DNA of 64,000 bases, taken from an uncultured Schlesneria sp. Its GTDB lineage: Bacteria; Planctomycetota; Planctomycetia; Planctomycetales; Planctomycetaceae. The notes under the pieces were generated by a model that made no database searches, was not told the DNA's origin, and saw only the letters and a program-made list of their open reading frames with translations. The translations under genes were made by a program, and so were the position numbers. Shown here one piece after another: positions 63,930-64,000 of this stretch; the stretch's first letter is position 1; each line of letters begins with the position of its first letter. The DNA lies in assembly GCA_903840265.1 (NCBI GenBank), contig CAIMFH010000085.1, positions 1 to 64,000 of the forward strand, given 5' to 3'.

Positions 63930-64000
63930 ATGGCCGATCGCGACTTTTCCCGTTTTCAGAAGAAGGTTATTCAGCGTTACTACGACAACCGCCCGCAGGT
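63930..64000 (+). CDS. Start of a conserved planctomycete protein (partial)
   Basis: The first 23 residues begin MADRDFSRFQKKVIQRYYDN from the ATG at 63930, with TGGAG about 8 bases upstream; the frame runs off the window. I recall similar small planctomycete proteins of unknown function with this N-terminus, but cannot confirm. It is 83 bases after gcvT. Confidence 0.6.
   Translation, partial: MADRDFSRFQKKVIQRYYDNRPQ

Overview
The window looks like a piece of a planctomycete chromosome, probably from the order Planctomycetales and perhaps close to Schlesneria. The genus is a guess. The support is the protein set: a PVC-type cytochrome protein with the DUF1587/1595/1592/1588/1585 block, its DUF1552 partner, a PVC-type heme-binding membrane-bound dehydrogenase, several large TPR proteins and a ThuA-sialidase. 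Base composition is moderately GC-rich and many genes lack a strong Shine-Dalgarno sequence. I saw no rRNA, tRNA, CRISPR array, phage region or plasmid origin.

Layout. 1-2.3 kb: the 3' end of an IS630-family transposase, a hairpin-rich gap, then ettA. 2.4-3.1 kb: a DUF433/DUF5615 toxin-antitoxin-like pair. 3.1-6.5 kb: six small minus-strand genes (flavodoxin, beta/gamma-crystallin, two membrane proteins, two unknowns). 6.76-10.25 kb: a plus-strand BlaI repressor, a BlaR1-like M56 peptidase fused to an efflux-pump adaptor, and a zinc-ribbon membrane protein. 10.4-12.05 kb: three more small minus-strand genes (DHFR-like, VOC, a cysteine-rich protein). Five copies of a structured repeat sit between these minus-strand genes; one has canonical integron attC ends, so this looks like a partly decayed cassette array without a visible integrase. 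12.05-13.2 kb has no gene and is full of repeats, including five copies of a 13-bp boundary motif. 13.2-15.2 kb: a secreted ThuA-sialidase. 15.3-23.2 kb: an Hsp90-family chaperone gene, a small unknown gene and two large paralogous TPR genes, all minus strand.

23.7-25.8 kb: sucCD, closed by a strong hairpin. 26-33 kb: a membrane-anchored archaemetzincin, small membrane proteins, a LexA-like repressor that lacks its catalytic serine, a thioredoxin-fold lipoprotein that lacks its cysteines, a PP2C phosphatase and a PEGA lipoprotein. 33.3-36.2 kb: an Mla/MCE lipid-transport set (mlaE, mlaF, mlaD order). 36.5-45 kb: planctomycete cytochrome/DUF1552 proteins, a DUF1330 protein and a 1360-residue dehydrogenase-cytochrome-DUF1080 protein. 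45.2-49.4 kb: an LplT-PlsC-Aas fusion and pdxH. 49.5-57.5 kb: a GT-C glycosyltransferase with TPRs, a formylglycine-enzyme-like lipoprotein, a PA/M28/PDZ peptidase and a calcineurin-like phosphoesterase. 57.7-64 kb: ppk2, sdhCAB with a recognisable promoter, gcvT, and the start of one more gene.

How the genes work together: sucCD and sdhCAB provide consecutive TCA-cycle steps. The Mla set and the LplT-PlsC-Aas protein both serve envelope phospholipid traffic and repair. BlaI with the BlaR1-adaptor fusion should be a self-regulated sensor unit. The strongest candidates for something new are the BlaR1-adaptor fusion, the Hsp90/TPR cluster, the non-cleavable LexA and the attC-like repeat family.
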